The notes under the pieces are model-generated. The model had not been told where the DNA came from, ran no database searches, and saw only the letters and a list, made by a program, of their open reading frames with translations. DNA of 64,000 nt. It comes from Pseudomonas viridiflava (GTDB lineage Bacteria; Pseudomonadota; Gammaproteobacteria; Pseudomonadales; Pseudomonadaceae). The DNA is taken from positions 124,001 to 188,000 of the forward strand of contig NZ_UTVH01000010.1 of the NCBI RefSeq assembly GCF_900585905.1, in the 5' to 3' direction. How positions within the stretch are numbered: the stretch's first letter is position 1; each line of letters begins with the position of its first letter. The translations under genes and the position numbers were made by a program. This document shows, piece by piece, positions 36,234-44,321 of this stretch.

Positions 36234-39200
36234 AAGGGAATTTCAACCTGTCGGAATGGGCCATCAAACACCAGTCGTTCGTCTGGTACCTGATGTTTGT
36301 CGCGCTGTTGATGGGCGTGTTTTCCTACATGAACCTGGGCCGTGAGGAAGACCCTTCTTTCACCATCAAGACCATGGTCATACAAACCCGCTGGCCGGGC
36401 GCGACGGTGGATGAAACCCTCGAACAGGTCACCGACCGCATCGAGAAGAAGCTCGAAGAGCTGGATTCGCTGTATTACGTGAAGAGCTACACCCGGCCGG
36501 GTGAGTCCACCATCATGGTCTTCCTGCGCGACACCACTGATGCCGAGGCCATACCGCAGATCTGGTATCAGGTGCGCAAGAAGGTCGACGACATCCGCGC
36601 CCAGTTCCCCCAGGGCATGCAAGGGCCGTTTTATAACGACGAGTTCGGCGACGTTTACGGCTCGATCTATGCGTTTACTACCGACGGCTTCACCATGCGT
36701 CAGCTGCGGGATTACGTCGAGCAAGTGCGCGCCGAGATCCGCGACGTGCCAGGGCTGGGCAAGGTCGAGATGATCGGCGCTCAGGATGAAGTGGTGTACC
36801 TCAACTTCTCCACCCGCAAGCTGGCGGCCCTGGGCCTTGACCAGCGGCAGGTGGTGCAAAGCCTGCAATCGCAGAACGCCGTTACCCCTGCCGGGGTCAT
36901 CGAGGCCGGGCCGGAGCGGATTTCCGTGCGCACATCCGGGCAATTCGCCTCGGAGAAGGACCTGGCCAACGTCAACCTGCGCCTGAACGACCGCTTTTAT
37001 CGCCTGAGCGATATCGCTGAAATCACCCGCGGCTACACCGACCCGCCAAAGCCCTCGTTCCGCTTCAACGGCAAGCCTGCCATTGGCCTGGCGATTGCGA
37101 TGAAGAAGGGCGGCAACATTCAGTCCTTCGGCAAGGCGCTGCATGAACGCATGGATGCCGCCACCGCCAATCTGCCGGTGGGCGTGGGCGTGCACAACGT
37201 GTCGGATCAGGCCGAAGTGGTGGAAAAAGCCGTCGGCGGGTTCACCAGCGCGCTGTTTGAAGCGGTGGTGATCGTGCTGATCGTCAGTTTCGTCAGCCTG
37301 GGCATGCGCGCCGGGCTGGTGGTGGCCTGCTCGATCCCGCTGGTGCTGGCCATGGTCTTCGTGTTCATGGAATACAGCGGCATCACCATGCAGCGGATTT
37401 CCCTCGGCGCCCTGATCATCGCCCTCGGCCTGCTGGTGGACGACGCGATGATCACAGTTGAAATGATGGTCACGCGCCTGGAACTGGGGGAAACCAAGGA
37501 GCAGGCGGCCACCTACGCCTACACCTCGACCGCCTTCCCGATGCTCACCGGTACCCTGGTGACGGTGGCCGGGTTTGTGCCCATCGGCCTCAACGCCAGT
37601 TCGGCAGGGGAATACACCTTCACCCTGTTTGCGGTGATTGCCGTGGCGATGCTGGTGTCGTGGGTGGTGGCGGTGCTGTTCGCGCCAGTCATCGGCGTGC
37701 ACATCCTCAGCAGCAACATCAAGAAGAAGTCCGAGCACGACAAGGAAGGCCGCATCGCTCGGGGCTTCAACAGCAGCATGTTCTGGGCGATGCGCCACCG
37801 CTGGCTGACCATCATCATTACCGTGGGGCTATTCGTGGCGGCGGTGTTCTCCATGCAGTTCGTGCAGAACCAGTTCTTCCCGTCTTCGGACCGCCCGGAA
37901 ATCCTCGTCGACCTCAACCTGCCGCAAAACGCCTCGATCAACGAAACCCGCAAAGTGGTCGATCGCCTTGAAGCCTCGCTTAAGGACGATCCGGACATCG
38001 CGCGCTGGAGCACCTACATCGGCCAGGGCGCGCTGCGCTTCTATCTGCCACTGGATCAGCAGCTGGAAAACCCCTATTACGCCCAATTGGTGATCGTCAG
38101 CAAAAGTCTGGAGCAGCGCACCGCCCTCACCGAACGCCTGAACAAGCGCCTGCGCGAAGACTTCGTCGGCATCGGCAGCTACGTGCAGGCCCTGGAAATG
38201 GGCCCGCCAGTGGGGCGCCCGCTGCAATATCGCGTCAGCGGCGAAGACATCGACAAAGTACGCCAGCACGCCATCGAGCTGGCGGCGGTGCTCGACAACA
38301 ACGCCCATGTCGGCGAAATGATTTACGACTGGAACGAGCCCGGCAAAGTGCTGCGCATCGACATCAACCAGGACAAGGCGCGCCAACTGGGGCTGTCGTC
38401 CGAAGACGTCGCGCAACTGATGAACAGCGTGGTCAGCGGTTCGCCAGTGACCCAGGTGCGTGACGACATCTATCTGATCAACGTGGTCGGCCGCGCCGAA
38501 GACGCCGAACGCGGCTCGCCGGAAACCCTGCAGAACCTGCAGATCGTCACGCCCAGCGGCACGTCCATTCCATTGCTGGCCTTCGCCACTGTGCGGTACG
38601 AACTGGAGCAGCCGCTGGTGTGGCGTCGTGATCGCAAACCGACCATCACCCTCAAGGCGGCGGTGGCCGATGACATGCAGCCCACAGACCTGGTCAAACA
38701 ACTGCAGCCGGACATCGACAAGTTCGCCGCCGGCCTGCCGGTCGGCTACAAGGTCGCCACCGGCGGCACCGTGGAAGAGAGCGCCAAGGCCCAAGGCCCG
38801 ATTGCCAGCGTAGTGCCGCTGATGATCTTCCTCATGGCCACCTTCCTGATGATCCAGCTGCACAGCGTGCAGAAGCTGTTCCTGGTCGCCAGCGTGGCGC
38901 CACTGGGGCTCATCGGCGTGGTGCTGGCGCTGATCCCCACCGGCACACCCATGGGCTTCGTCGCCATCCTCGGCATCCTCGCGCTGATCGGCATCATCAT
39001 TCGTAACTCGGTGATTCTGGTGACCCAGATCGACGCCTACGAACGCGATGGCTGGCTGCCGTGGGACGCAGTCGCCGAAGCCACCCAGCACCGCCGCCGC
39101 CCAATCCTGCTGACCGCCGCCGCCGCCAGCCTGGGCATGATCCCCATCGCCCGCGAAGTTTTCTGGGGCCCCATGGCCTACGCCATGATCGGCGGCATCA

Positions 39201-39325
39201 TCATCGCCACGCTGCTGACCCTGCTGTTCCTGCCCGCGCTGTATGTGGCGTGGTATCGGATTAAAGAGCCCACAGACGAGCAGCGTGATGAAGCGAAGCG
39301 TGGTGGGGAGGCGGTTGAGGCGTAG
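36230..39325 (+). CDS. triC: RND multidrug efflux permease, TriC-like
   Basis: This 1031-residue AcrB/HAE1-type inner-membrane pump has twelve helices: one at about 17-34, a block at about 330-490, one at about 525, and a block at about 860-1010. The proton-relay Asp pair sits in ALGLLVDDAMITVEMM. The large periplasmic loops carry porter and docking domains. It ends the three-gene operon. No outer-membrane factor gene follows; TriABC of P. aeruginosa likewise borrows OpmH/TolC from elsewhere. A REP cluster follows the stop. Confidence 0.92.
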   Translation: MKGNFNLSEWAIKHQSFVWYLMFVALLMGVFSYMNLGREEDPSFTIKTMVIQTRWPGATVDETLEQVTDRIEKKLEELDSLYYVKSYTRPGESTIMVFLRDTTDAEAIPQIWYQVRKKVDDIRAQFPQGMQGPFYNDEFGDVYGSIYAFTTDGFTMRQLRDYVEQVRAEIRDVPGLGKVEMIGAQDEVVYLNFSTRKLAALGLDQRQVVQSLQSQNAVTPAGVIEAGPERISVRTSGQFASEKDLANVNLRLNDRFYRLSDIAEITRGYTDPPKPSFRFNGKPAIGLAIAMKKGGNIQSFGKALHERMDAATANLPVGVGVHNVSDQAEVVEKAVGGFTSALFEAVVIVLIVSFVSLGMRAGLVVACSIPLVLAMVFVFMEYSGITMQRISLGALIIALGLLVDDAMITVEMMVTRLELGETKEQAATYAYTSTAFPMLTGTLVTVAGFVPIGLNASSAGEYTFTLFAVIAVAMLVSWVVAVLFAPVIGVHILSSNIKKKSEHDKEGRIARGFNSSMFWAMRHRWLTIIITVGLFVAAVFSMQFVQNQFFPSSDRPEILVDLNLPQNASINETRKVVDRLEASLKDDPDIARWSTYIGQGALRFYLPLDQQLENPYYAQLVIVSKSLEQRTALTERLNKRLREDFVGIGSYVQALEMGPPVGRPLQYRVSGEDIDKVRQHAIELAAVLDNNAHVGEMIYDWNEPGKVLRIDINQDKARQLGLSSEDVAQLMNSVVSGSPVTQVRDDIYLINVVGRAEDAERGSPETLQNLQIVTPSGTSIPLLAFATVRYELEQPLVWRRDRKPTITLKAAVADDMQPTDLVKQLQPDIDKFAAGLPVGYKVATGGTVEESAKAQGPIASVVPLMIFLMATFLMIQLHSVQKLFLVASVAPLGLIGVVLALIPTGTPMGFVAILGILALIGIIIRNSVILVTQIDAYERDGWLPWDAVAEATQHRRRPILLTAAAASLGMIPIAREVFWGPMAYAMIGGIIIATLLTLLFLPALYVAWYRIKEPTDEQRDEAKRGGEAVEA

Positions 39326-39410
39326 AGAGTAAATGATGCGACCCGGTGGGCTTTGAAAGGCCGACCGGGCAGCGCCATGCCATCGGGTTACTCCTGAAGT
39401 CGCACCTCCC

Positions 39411-39610
39411 CGTAGGAGCGCGCTTGCCCGCGATTCGATTTGCTAGTCGATGAATATGCCGCCTATGCCGACGCAATCGCGGGCAAGCGCGCTCCTACCG
39501 TAAAAGCATTTCAAATCAGGCGGCACCAACGCTCACGTCGCTCTTCTCTGCAATTACAAATATTGGACCTGTAGGAGCGCACGAGCACCGCGAGGCCGCG
39601 ATAGCGGTGC
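39411..39610. repeat. REP doublet and single REP between triC and the DUF3077 genes
   Basis: GTAGGAGCGCGCTTGCCCGC with its inverse fills 39411-39499, and a single TGTAGGAGCGCACGAGCACC arm lies at 39570-39610. The gap 39326-39658 between the convergent genes has no ORF. Confidence 0.75.
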
Positions 39611-39658
39611 ATCTGCCAAAGCAGATCGTCCAGCAAGCCGCCTCACTCTTGGCCAAAT

Positions 39659-39955
39659 TTAAAGTGTCTGATCCTGCGTCCCCAACCTGACCACCGAAGC
39701 ATCAACCAACGCCTTGCCCGCCTCAATCTGATGCACAACCGACCTCGCCAACGGGCGGAACTCAGAAGTGCTGTTGTCCGCCACCTCATAAGCCGTAGCA
39801 GCCGCGCAACACAGATATTCAGATGCCAGAACCAGCGCGTCCTCGATCCTGACGTTGGGTTTTACGTAAAACAGACCGGGGCTGCCCAGATCGCAGTGAG
39901 TCAGCAGATCTTGCGGAGCTTTGGGGAAAGGCGGGTGGGGTGTGGATTTGATCAT
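39659..39955 (-). CDS. DUF3077 family small protein, copy 1
   Basis: This 98-residue protein is of the Pseudomonas-centred DUF3077 family; I do not know its function. Recognisable parts are the short N-terminal tail, GLFYVKPNVRIEDALVLASEYLCCAAATAYEVADNS, and a helical C-terminus. It looks like two or three helices with a Cys-Cys pair and no signal peptide. It is about 90% identical to the second copy 543 bp away. The ATG is preceded by GAGGA at seven bases, and that Shine-Dalgarno is complementary to a loop in the structured leader. Confidence 0.85.
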   Translation of the reverse strand: MIKSTPHPPFPKAPQDLLTHCDLGSPGLFYVKPNVRIEDALVLASEYLCCAAATAYEVADNSTSEFRPLARSVVHQIEAGKALVDASVVRLGTQDQTL

Positions 39956-40085
39956 GAATAATTCCTCGATAGATTGAGCGCCTCCATCCTGCTGTCAATC
40001 AGAAGGGAGGCAGCTGTGCGCGGGTTGACAGACCAGGAATCGAGGAACCCGGCGCACACGAATGTGCCCCACGCACAACCACCAT
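39956..40085 (-). promoter_or_regulatory. Structured mRNA leader of DUF3077 copy 1, candidate cis-regulatory RNA
   Basis: On the minus strand, immediately before the start codon, these pairings are visible: an outer stem TGTGCG (40015-40020) with CGCACA (40072-40077); a hairpin with TTCG loop at 40054-40067; a stem CGGGTT (40021-40026) with AACCCG (40046-40051); and two long-range pairings of that stem's loop, 39992-39998 with 40025-40031 and 39962-39970 with 40039-40047. The last is a perfect 9-bp match covering the Shine-Dalgarno sequence. All pairings recur in copy 2 with different bases (the last as a shorter match). Confidence 0.7.
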
Positions 40086-40114
40086 GATGCAGCCGTCAGA
40101 CGCCATGCATCCCA

Positions 40115-40150
40115 TGTAGGAGCGCACGAGCACCGCGAGGCCGCGATAGC
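40115..40150. repeat. Single REP between the two DUF3077 units
   Basis: TGTAGGAGCGCACGAGCACC followed by the ggccgcgatagcg tail, the same family as 39570-39610. It lies in the spacer between leader 1 and gene copy 2. Confidence 0.7.
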
Positions 40151-40201
40151 GACGTATCAGTCAAAGCCTACCTTTCAGGTCCACCTCACTATCAGCCAAA
40201 T

Positions 40202-40498
40202 CTAAAGCGTCTCATCCTGCGTCCCCAACCTGGCCATTGAAGCATCAACCAACGCCTTGGCAGCCTCAATCTGATGCACAACCGACCTCGCCAATGGCCG
40301 GAATTCCGAGGTGCTGTTATCTGCCACTTCGTAGGCCGTAGCTGCCGCGCAACACAGATATTCAGATGCCAGAACCAGCGCGTCCTCGATCCTGACATTG
40401 GGTTTCACGTAAAACAGACTGGGGCTGCCCAGATCACAGTGAGTGAGCAGATCCTGCGGAGCTTTGGGTAAAGGCGGGTGGGGTGTGGATTTGATCAT
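40202..40498 (-). CDS. DUF3077 family small protein, copy 2
   Basis: This 98-residue paralogue of the gene at 39659-39955 differs at about ten positions (for example L for F at residue 10, S for G in GSPSLFYV, and a different C-terminus ARLGTQDETL). I set the start at ATG 40498, which aligns with copy 1 and has GGGAG at the same seven-base spacing; the frame is open further upstream but runs into the structured leader. The two genes and leaders form a tandem duplication. Protein identity is high while leader bases have changed in compensating pairs. Confidence 0.85.
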   Translation of the reverse strand: MIKSTPHPPLPKAPQDLLTHCDLGSPSLFYVKPNVRIEDALVLASEYLCCAAATAYEVADNSTSEFRPLARSVVHQIEAAKALVDASMARLGTQDETL

Positions 40499-40630
40499 GG
40501 TGAATCTCCCGACGTAATGGAGCCTCCACCCTTCGCGACTAAACAAAAGGTGGCGGCTGTGCGCGGGTTAGTCGACCGGGACGTCAGGCAACCCGGCGCA
40601 CCCGAAGGTGCCCCGTGCACAGCCACCATA
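40499..40630 (-). promoter_or_regulatory. Structured mRNA leader of DUF3077 copy 2, candidate cis-regulatory RNA
   Basis: Pairings: an 11-bp outer stem 40552-40562 with 40617-40627 (one G-U); a hairpin GCACC with GGTGC around a TTCG loop in the RNA sense (40598-40611); CGGGTT (40564-40569) with AACCCG (40590-40595); long-range CGACTAA (40536-40542) with TTAGTCG (40568-40574); and TCCCG (40507-40511), the complement of the Shine-Dalgarno region, with CGGGA (40577-40581). The order and spacing match leader 1. Confidence 0.7.
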
Positions 40631-40632
40631 AA

Positions 40633-41232
40633 GCTTCGCTACTCGCGTCGTGAGCGAGTAACAAGGTGAGCGGCACTGCGGCCTGACGATGTACGAGCGA
40701 CTAAACCCGGTCGTTAATTTCAACGACAGATCGGAAGGTAGTCGCGGCGTCAGGGATCTACAAGTGGGTGTGGAGGATATCCTGAATTTTCAGAAAGGTC
40801 CTACAGGGGATGGGTTTTGGGGAAGTAGGTTGTTTCTGATTGTTGATTTCTTTAGGTGTGGTGAAATATCGCGCAGATTCTTGTAGGTGTAAGCTTTCAC
40901 GCCTAGACCACATGCCTGAGATAAATCTCAGAAGTTATGAGGTATGTTAGGTCACGGTTTGAATTCGCAGCATCAGGCATCACATGCCCGAAAATGCATC
41001 TCGCTTTTATTTGGTAGACCGGCTTCTGGTCTATGCGATCATCTAAAGGTGAAGAAAAAACGAGAGTAAACAGAGTGTTACGTGTCAGAAAGCAATCTGT
41101 TTTTTTTGGGGAAGCCAGAAGTGAATTTTTCTTGATTAGCGTAGCGCGCACGCGCAGCGTATTAGCTATGCTGTCGAGGTGCTGGTGGTGCTCGGAAGCA
41201 ACTTATTTGGAAATTTACTCTTGGAGAGTGAC
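40633..41232. other. 600-bp low-GC region without a supported gene
   Basis: Near its left end lies a TACTCGC/GCGAGTA hairpin (about 40640-40661) that may belong to the 5' end of the leader-2 transcript. From about 40780 the base composition falls sharply, marking the edge of the accessory island. Small ORFs here lack ribosome sites and coding character. The last 100 bp presumably carry the promoter of the gene at 41233. Confidence 0.5.
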
Positions 41233-42330
41233 ATGGAGTTTGAGGAAAAGCTTACTAGTCTAGCCGCGAAAATTTGACAGCAGTCCTCGGCCATTCAGAC
41301 CGAAGAAGCAACGAAAAACGCGTTCATTATGCCTTTCATACAGTCGGTTCTGGGTTACGATGTGTTCAACCCACTCGAGGTGGTGCCCGAATTTACTACC
41401 GACATTGGTACGAAAAAAGGTGAAAAGGTTGATTATGCGATTCTTAAAGACGGTAAGATTCAGATTCTTATTGAAACAAAGAAAATTGGCGAGCCACTTA
41501 ATTTAAATCACGCGGGTCAGTTGTTTCGGTACTTTCATGTCACTACTGCGCGTATCTCAATACTTACTAACGGCCAGGTGTACAAGTTTTTTACTGACCT
41601 GGACGCGCCAAATAAGATGGATGAGAAACCTTTTTTAGAGTTTGACCTGCTGGACATCGATGATCATGCGGTGCCAGAGCTTCAGAAGTTGACCAAAAGC
41701 GCCTTTGACGTTGAATCGATTATCAGTGCTGCTGGTGAACTTAAATACGTGGGTCAAATAAAGCGGGAATTGGCGACTCAATTCTCCAATCCTGATGAAG
41801 AGTTTGTGAAATTCTTTGCCGCGCGGGTATACGAAGGCGCAATCACGCAAAAAGTCCGGGATCAATTCGCAATGCTGACCCGTAAAGCTACTGTGCAGTT
41901 TTTGAGCGATCAAGTGAACGATAGGCTCAAATCAGCAATAAGCGGCTCAACTCGGTCCATTATTGTCAGCCAAGTTAAGGCAGATACTCCAGTTTCGGAT
42001 ATTTCAGACTCTACCGCAGATGAAAAAGACAAAGTAATTACCACCCAGGAAGAGATTGAAGGCTACAACATCATCAAAGCAATCGTCCGGTCGGAGGTGG
42101 AGGCGCGACGTATCGTACCTCGAGACACGCAGAGCTATTTTGGAGTGCTTTTGGATGACAACAACAGGAAGCCGATTGCACGGCTTCATTTCAATCGCAG
42201 TCAAAAATATATAGGCGTATTTGATATCGACAAGAAAGAGACGCGTCACGCGATAGATTCGCTGGATGATATTTTCCTTCATGCGGACAGCTTGCGTGCC
42301 ATTGCAAAGTTTTTTAGTGGTCAAGGCTAG
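41233..42330 (+). pseudogene. HsdR N-terminal-domain (type I restriction endonuclease subunit R-like) gene with an early in-frame stop
   Basis: The protein resembles stand-alone HsdR_N-type (nuclease-fold) proteins: PEFTTDIGTKKGEKVDYAILKDG, ILIETKKIGEPLN (the D...ExK pattern), QLFRYFHVTTARISILTNGQVYKF. Homologous reading begins at ATG 41233, which has a good GGAGAG site, but codon 15 is TGA (41275-41277); the frame then stays open to 42330. A restart at ATG 41329 would give 333 residues but has no Shine-Dalgarno sequence and would skip the first ~32 residues. A C-to-T change in CGA is the simplest cause. The C-terminal ~90 residues form a second domain of unknown role. Low GC compared with the flanks indicates transfer. 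Confidence 0.75.
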
Positions 42331-42418
42331 CGTAGGGTCGCGAGCAGGTTTGCTCCTGTAGCGATTCACGTTTTAGGTGCGCTGATTTTGCAGACGTGGG
42401 CGTCGTCCACGCCAACCT
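42331..42418. repeat. Degenerate REP arm downstream of the HsdR_N pseudogene
   Basis: Bases about 42339-42362 read as a decayed TCGCGAGCAGGTTTGCTCC REP arm. The rest of this short stretch has no feature. Confidence 0.4.
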
Positions 42419-43030
42419 TTGGGCCATGCACATGTGGAGCATCCCGTAGATGCTCCGCCTTCACAGAAAGACGAGCCAAATTTTGCATCCATAAACGAAG
42501 AGTACATATTCTTACTTAAGGCATTGGCTGCCAAAACTGAACCCTACCTCGATTCGACCAGAGATGATGTCCATTGGCTTTGGCGAAAGGTCCTTTTTAT
42601 AACTTTTTGGCTGGGACGCTCTTGGCCGCAATGATTCGGATTTTCCAAGAGGACGCAATCGTTAGGCTTCGAATCTTTTCTTTTTGTTCAGCACTGTTTT
42701 ATATTTTTTTACTATCAGATGGAGTGTTTGGACAAGGTGTTGTCGTTCAAATCAAAGTGCCAAAGCCAGGAACACCGCTTGTGTCAACCGTTGATGATGA
42801 CAAAATCTATGCCGCTGATCAGCGGCATTAACGGAAAATATTTAGTTGCTGAATGTAGTGCTGCCAAAGATGTTAAGATAATAGAGCCTTCTGAAGAAGT
42901 TAAAATCTTCAATTCGTCAGTGTATGGTTGCCCTGCCAAACTTGAACGAAGCTCGCTCAGATCTAGCAGCCTCTATCGTACACTTACTTCAATGCCCCCT
43001 CGCCTCATTATTCCCTACAAAGCAAAGTGA
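42419..43030 (+). pseudogene. Fragmented ORF region, possible frameshifted membrane protein
   Basis: Three overlapping short frames give locally protein-like sequence. 42419-42634 reads SINEEYIFLLKALAAKTEPYLD. 42574-42831, in another frame, has a hydrophobic stretch (LRIFSFCSALFYIFLLSDG) and then VVQIKVPKPGTPLVSTVDDDKIYAADQR. 42719-43030, back in the first frame, continues INGKYLVAECSAAKDVKIIEPSEEVKIF. Two compensating frameshifts (near 42580-42630 and near 42825) would join them into one ~200-residue protein. I do not recognise the family. It could also be non-coding DNA with chance ORFs. Confidence 0.35.
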
Positions 43031-43083
43031 TGTAGGATCGATAGGCTATTGCTCTTGGCCTGTGCGATAGATTCGACAGGTCG

Positions 43084-43455
43084 TTAATTTTCTTCACCGG
43101 AGGCACTGACTACTGGCACGCTAAGATCGTACACGTCCATCATTGACTCATCCTTATGGCCGGAAGCCTGCTGCTTATCTGCCCGGGTACCCACCGTGTC
43201 AGTGATGCCCTTCCGCTTGAAGTCATGCATGCCAAACCGCTGCTCCTCGGTGAGGACTTGCTTCTCGATCGCCTGCGTGATCAACCGTTGGAATGCGGTA
43301 TCGAGCCCAGACTTCGACAGCTGCCCGCCGCTGGCCGACAGCGACAGGGCGCAAGGTTGACTCTGGGCACCAGGCCCGTTGCCTTTGATGTAGAGATTTG
43401 ACACGCGCGGGCCTCGCATAGCATGTCGCCGATCAGCGCCGGCCCGCATCCCCAA
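43084..43455 (-). pseudogene. Remnant of a phage-type tyrosine integrase (C-terminal part only)
   Basis: The reading frame gives 123 residues at most. The part from GQLSKSGLDTAFQRLI to the end aligns with the catalytic C-terminus of phage integrases: the HxxR-like box reads FGMHDFKRKGITDT and the final box SGHKDESMMDVYDLS keeps the His and the nucleophilic Tyr. The N-terminal arm-binding and core-binding domains and the first catalytic Arg are absent; the upstream end is cut 3 bp short of the immunity gene stop. It marks past integrase-mediated insertion near the tRNA-Thr gene but cannot be active. Confidence 0.75.
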
Positions 43456-43458
43456 AAC

Positions 43459-43920
43459 TCAGTCTCTTGGGGTTGAATCCTTTTGATTCAAGGTTATCCG
43501 ATAACTCTTCAGCCTGTCGCCTTCAGTAATGTATTGCTTGCTGTAGTAACGATAAACAGCCCCTTTTAGCTCAATGTCTACACCATTGTCTGTATCACGT
43601 ACCTTTACATCTTTAAGGGCACTGTCCGTGATTAAGAAAAGATTAGCTTCATTTAGCTGCTTCAATACTTCAACATCATCACCTTGCAATGGTTTGCTGA
43701 TATAGAAGCGAAGTGTGTCGAGGTCTGTGGCAGGGGCGCCGTACTGAGTGGTGTATAACCACCCTCCATCAGGGAGTTCTCGTTTCATAACGAGCTCGTC
43801 AGCATCGCCGCGACCGAAAAGCAAGCCATCAAAAATGAATCTAAACGCTATAATTATAACAAGTGTCCAAAATAATATTTTGTAGTTGATTTTAAACTTA
43901 ATACCCTTTGATTTCTGCAT
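43459..43920 (-). CDS. Probable immunity protein for the adjacent Toxin_44 effector
   Basis: This 153-residue protein has a Lys-rich N-terminus and one membrane helix (about residues 13-31, YKILFWTLVIIIAFRFIFDG), followed by a soluble domain, probably periplasmic (ELPDGGWLYTTQYGAPATDLDTLRFYISKPL). ATG 43920 lies inside the last codons of the toxin gene (23-bp overlap) with AGAGG upstream, so translation is coupled. Position, small size and anchoring fit a T6SS immunity protein. I do not recognise its family; the role is inferred from context. Confidence 0.7.
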   Translation of the reverse strand: MQKSKGIKFKINYKILFWTLVIIIAFRFIFDGLLFGRGDADELVMKRELPDGGWLYTTQYGAPATDLDTLRFYISKPLQGDDVEVLKQLNEANLFLITDSALKDVKVRDTDNGVDIELKGAVYRYYSKQYITEGDRLKSYRITLNQKDSTPRD

Positions 43921-44293
43921 AGCGAATACCTCTTTCAATCCAGTACTGATCTTTGGGGTCATCGCCATAGGGTGCGCGCCAAAACCAGTGTCCCCAATCG
44001 ATATCAGGATCCTGCGTATCCGCTTCTTTCTGAGCAAACCCAGCGGCTCTCAGTAAAATTTGCTCAGGTAGTTGACCAGCTCTTCCTACAGCACCGTAGT
44101 GAAAGTTACCAAAGTTTTCCCATAGGTGGTTTTGCTGCTTGTAATCCCACGGTCCACGATTACGGACCTTTTGGTAAAACCAGCTCATAAAAGCGCCGAT
44201 CGCAGGATCTTGTCTCCATCGGTCGTGAGTGAGCTTCATGTGCACATCAACATTGACCCCAGGAGGAATAACTTCAGGCATGATTATGTCCAT
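43898..44293 (-). CDS. Type VI secretion effector with bacterial Toxin_44-type domain
   Basis: The protein has 131 residues from ATG 44293. The whole sequence is a toxin-domain unit: NVDVHMKLTHDRW start, MSWFYQKVRNRGPWDYKQ, the hallmark WENFGNFHYGAVGRAGQ, and a Trp-rich WGHWFWRAPYGDDPKDQYW end. This pattern matches bacterial Toxin_44 (polymorphic toxins). The catalytic mechanism is not established here; conserved His, Asp and Tyr residues are candidates. There is no signal peptide; it follows hcp by 28 bp, indicating delivery inside the Hcp tube, and overlaps the immunity gene. Confidence 0.8.
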   Translation of the reverse strand: MDIIMPEVIPPGVNVDVHMKLTHDRWRQDPAIGAFMSWFYQKVRNRGPWDYKQQNHLWENFGNFHYGAVGRAGQLPEQILLRAAGFAQKEADTQDPDIDWGHWFWRAPYGDDPKDQYWIERGIRYAEIKGY

Positions 44294-44321
44294 GATCTTC
44301 CCTTTTTGATTTAAAGAAGAA

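Larger units (their letters stand above)
39659..40630. repeat. Tandem duplication of DUF3077 gene plus leader, 543-bp offset
   Basis: Gene starts and stops in the two units are both offset by 543 bp (39659 to 40202 and 39955 to 40498). Coding parts are nearly identical; leaders share layout more than bases. Confidence 0.85.

Noticed and set aside
35852..37798. 648-residue minus-strand frame across triB and triC
   Set aside because: Shadow of the RND operon, His/Gly-rich without domain structure.
40689..40886. 65-residue ORF upstream of the HsdR_N pseudogene
   Set aside because: No Shine-Dalgarno sequence, no recognisable motif, and it straddles the composition change at the island edge.
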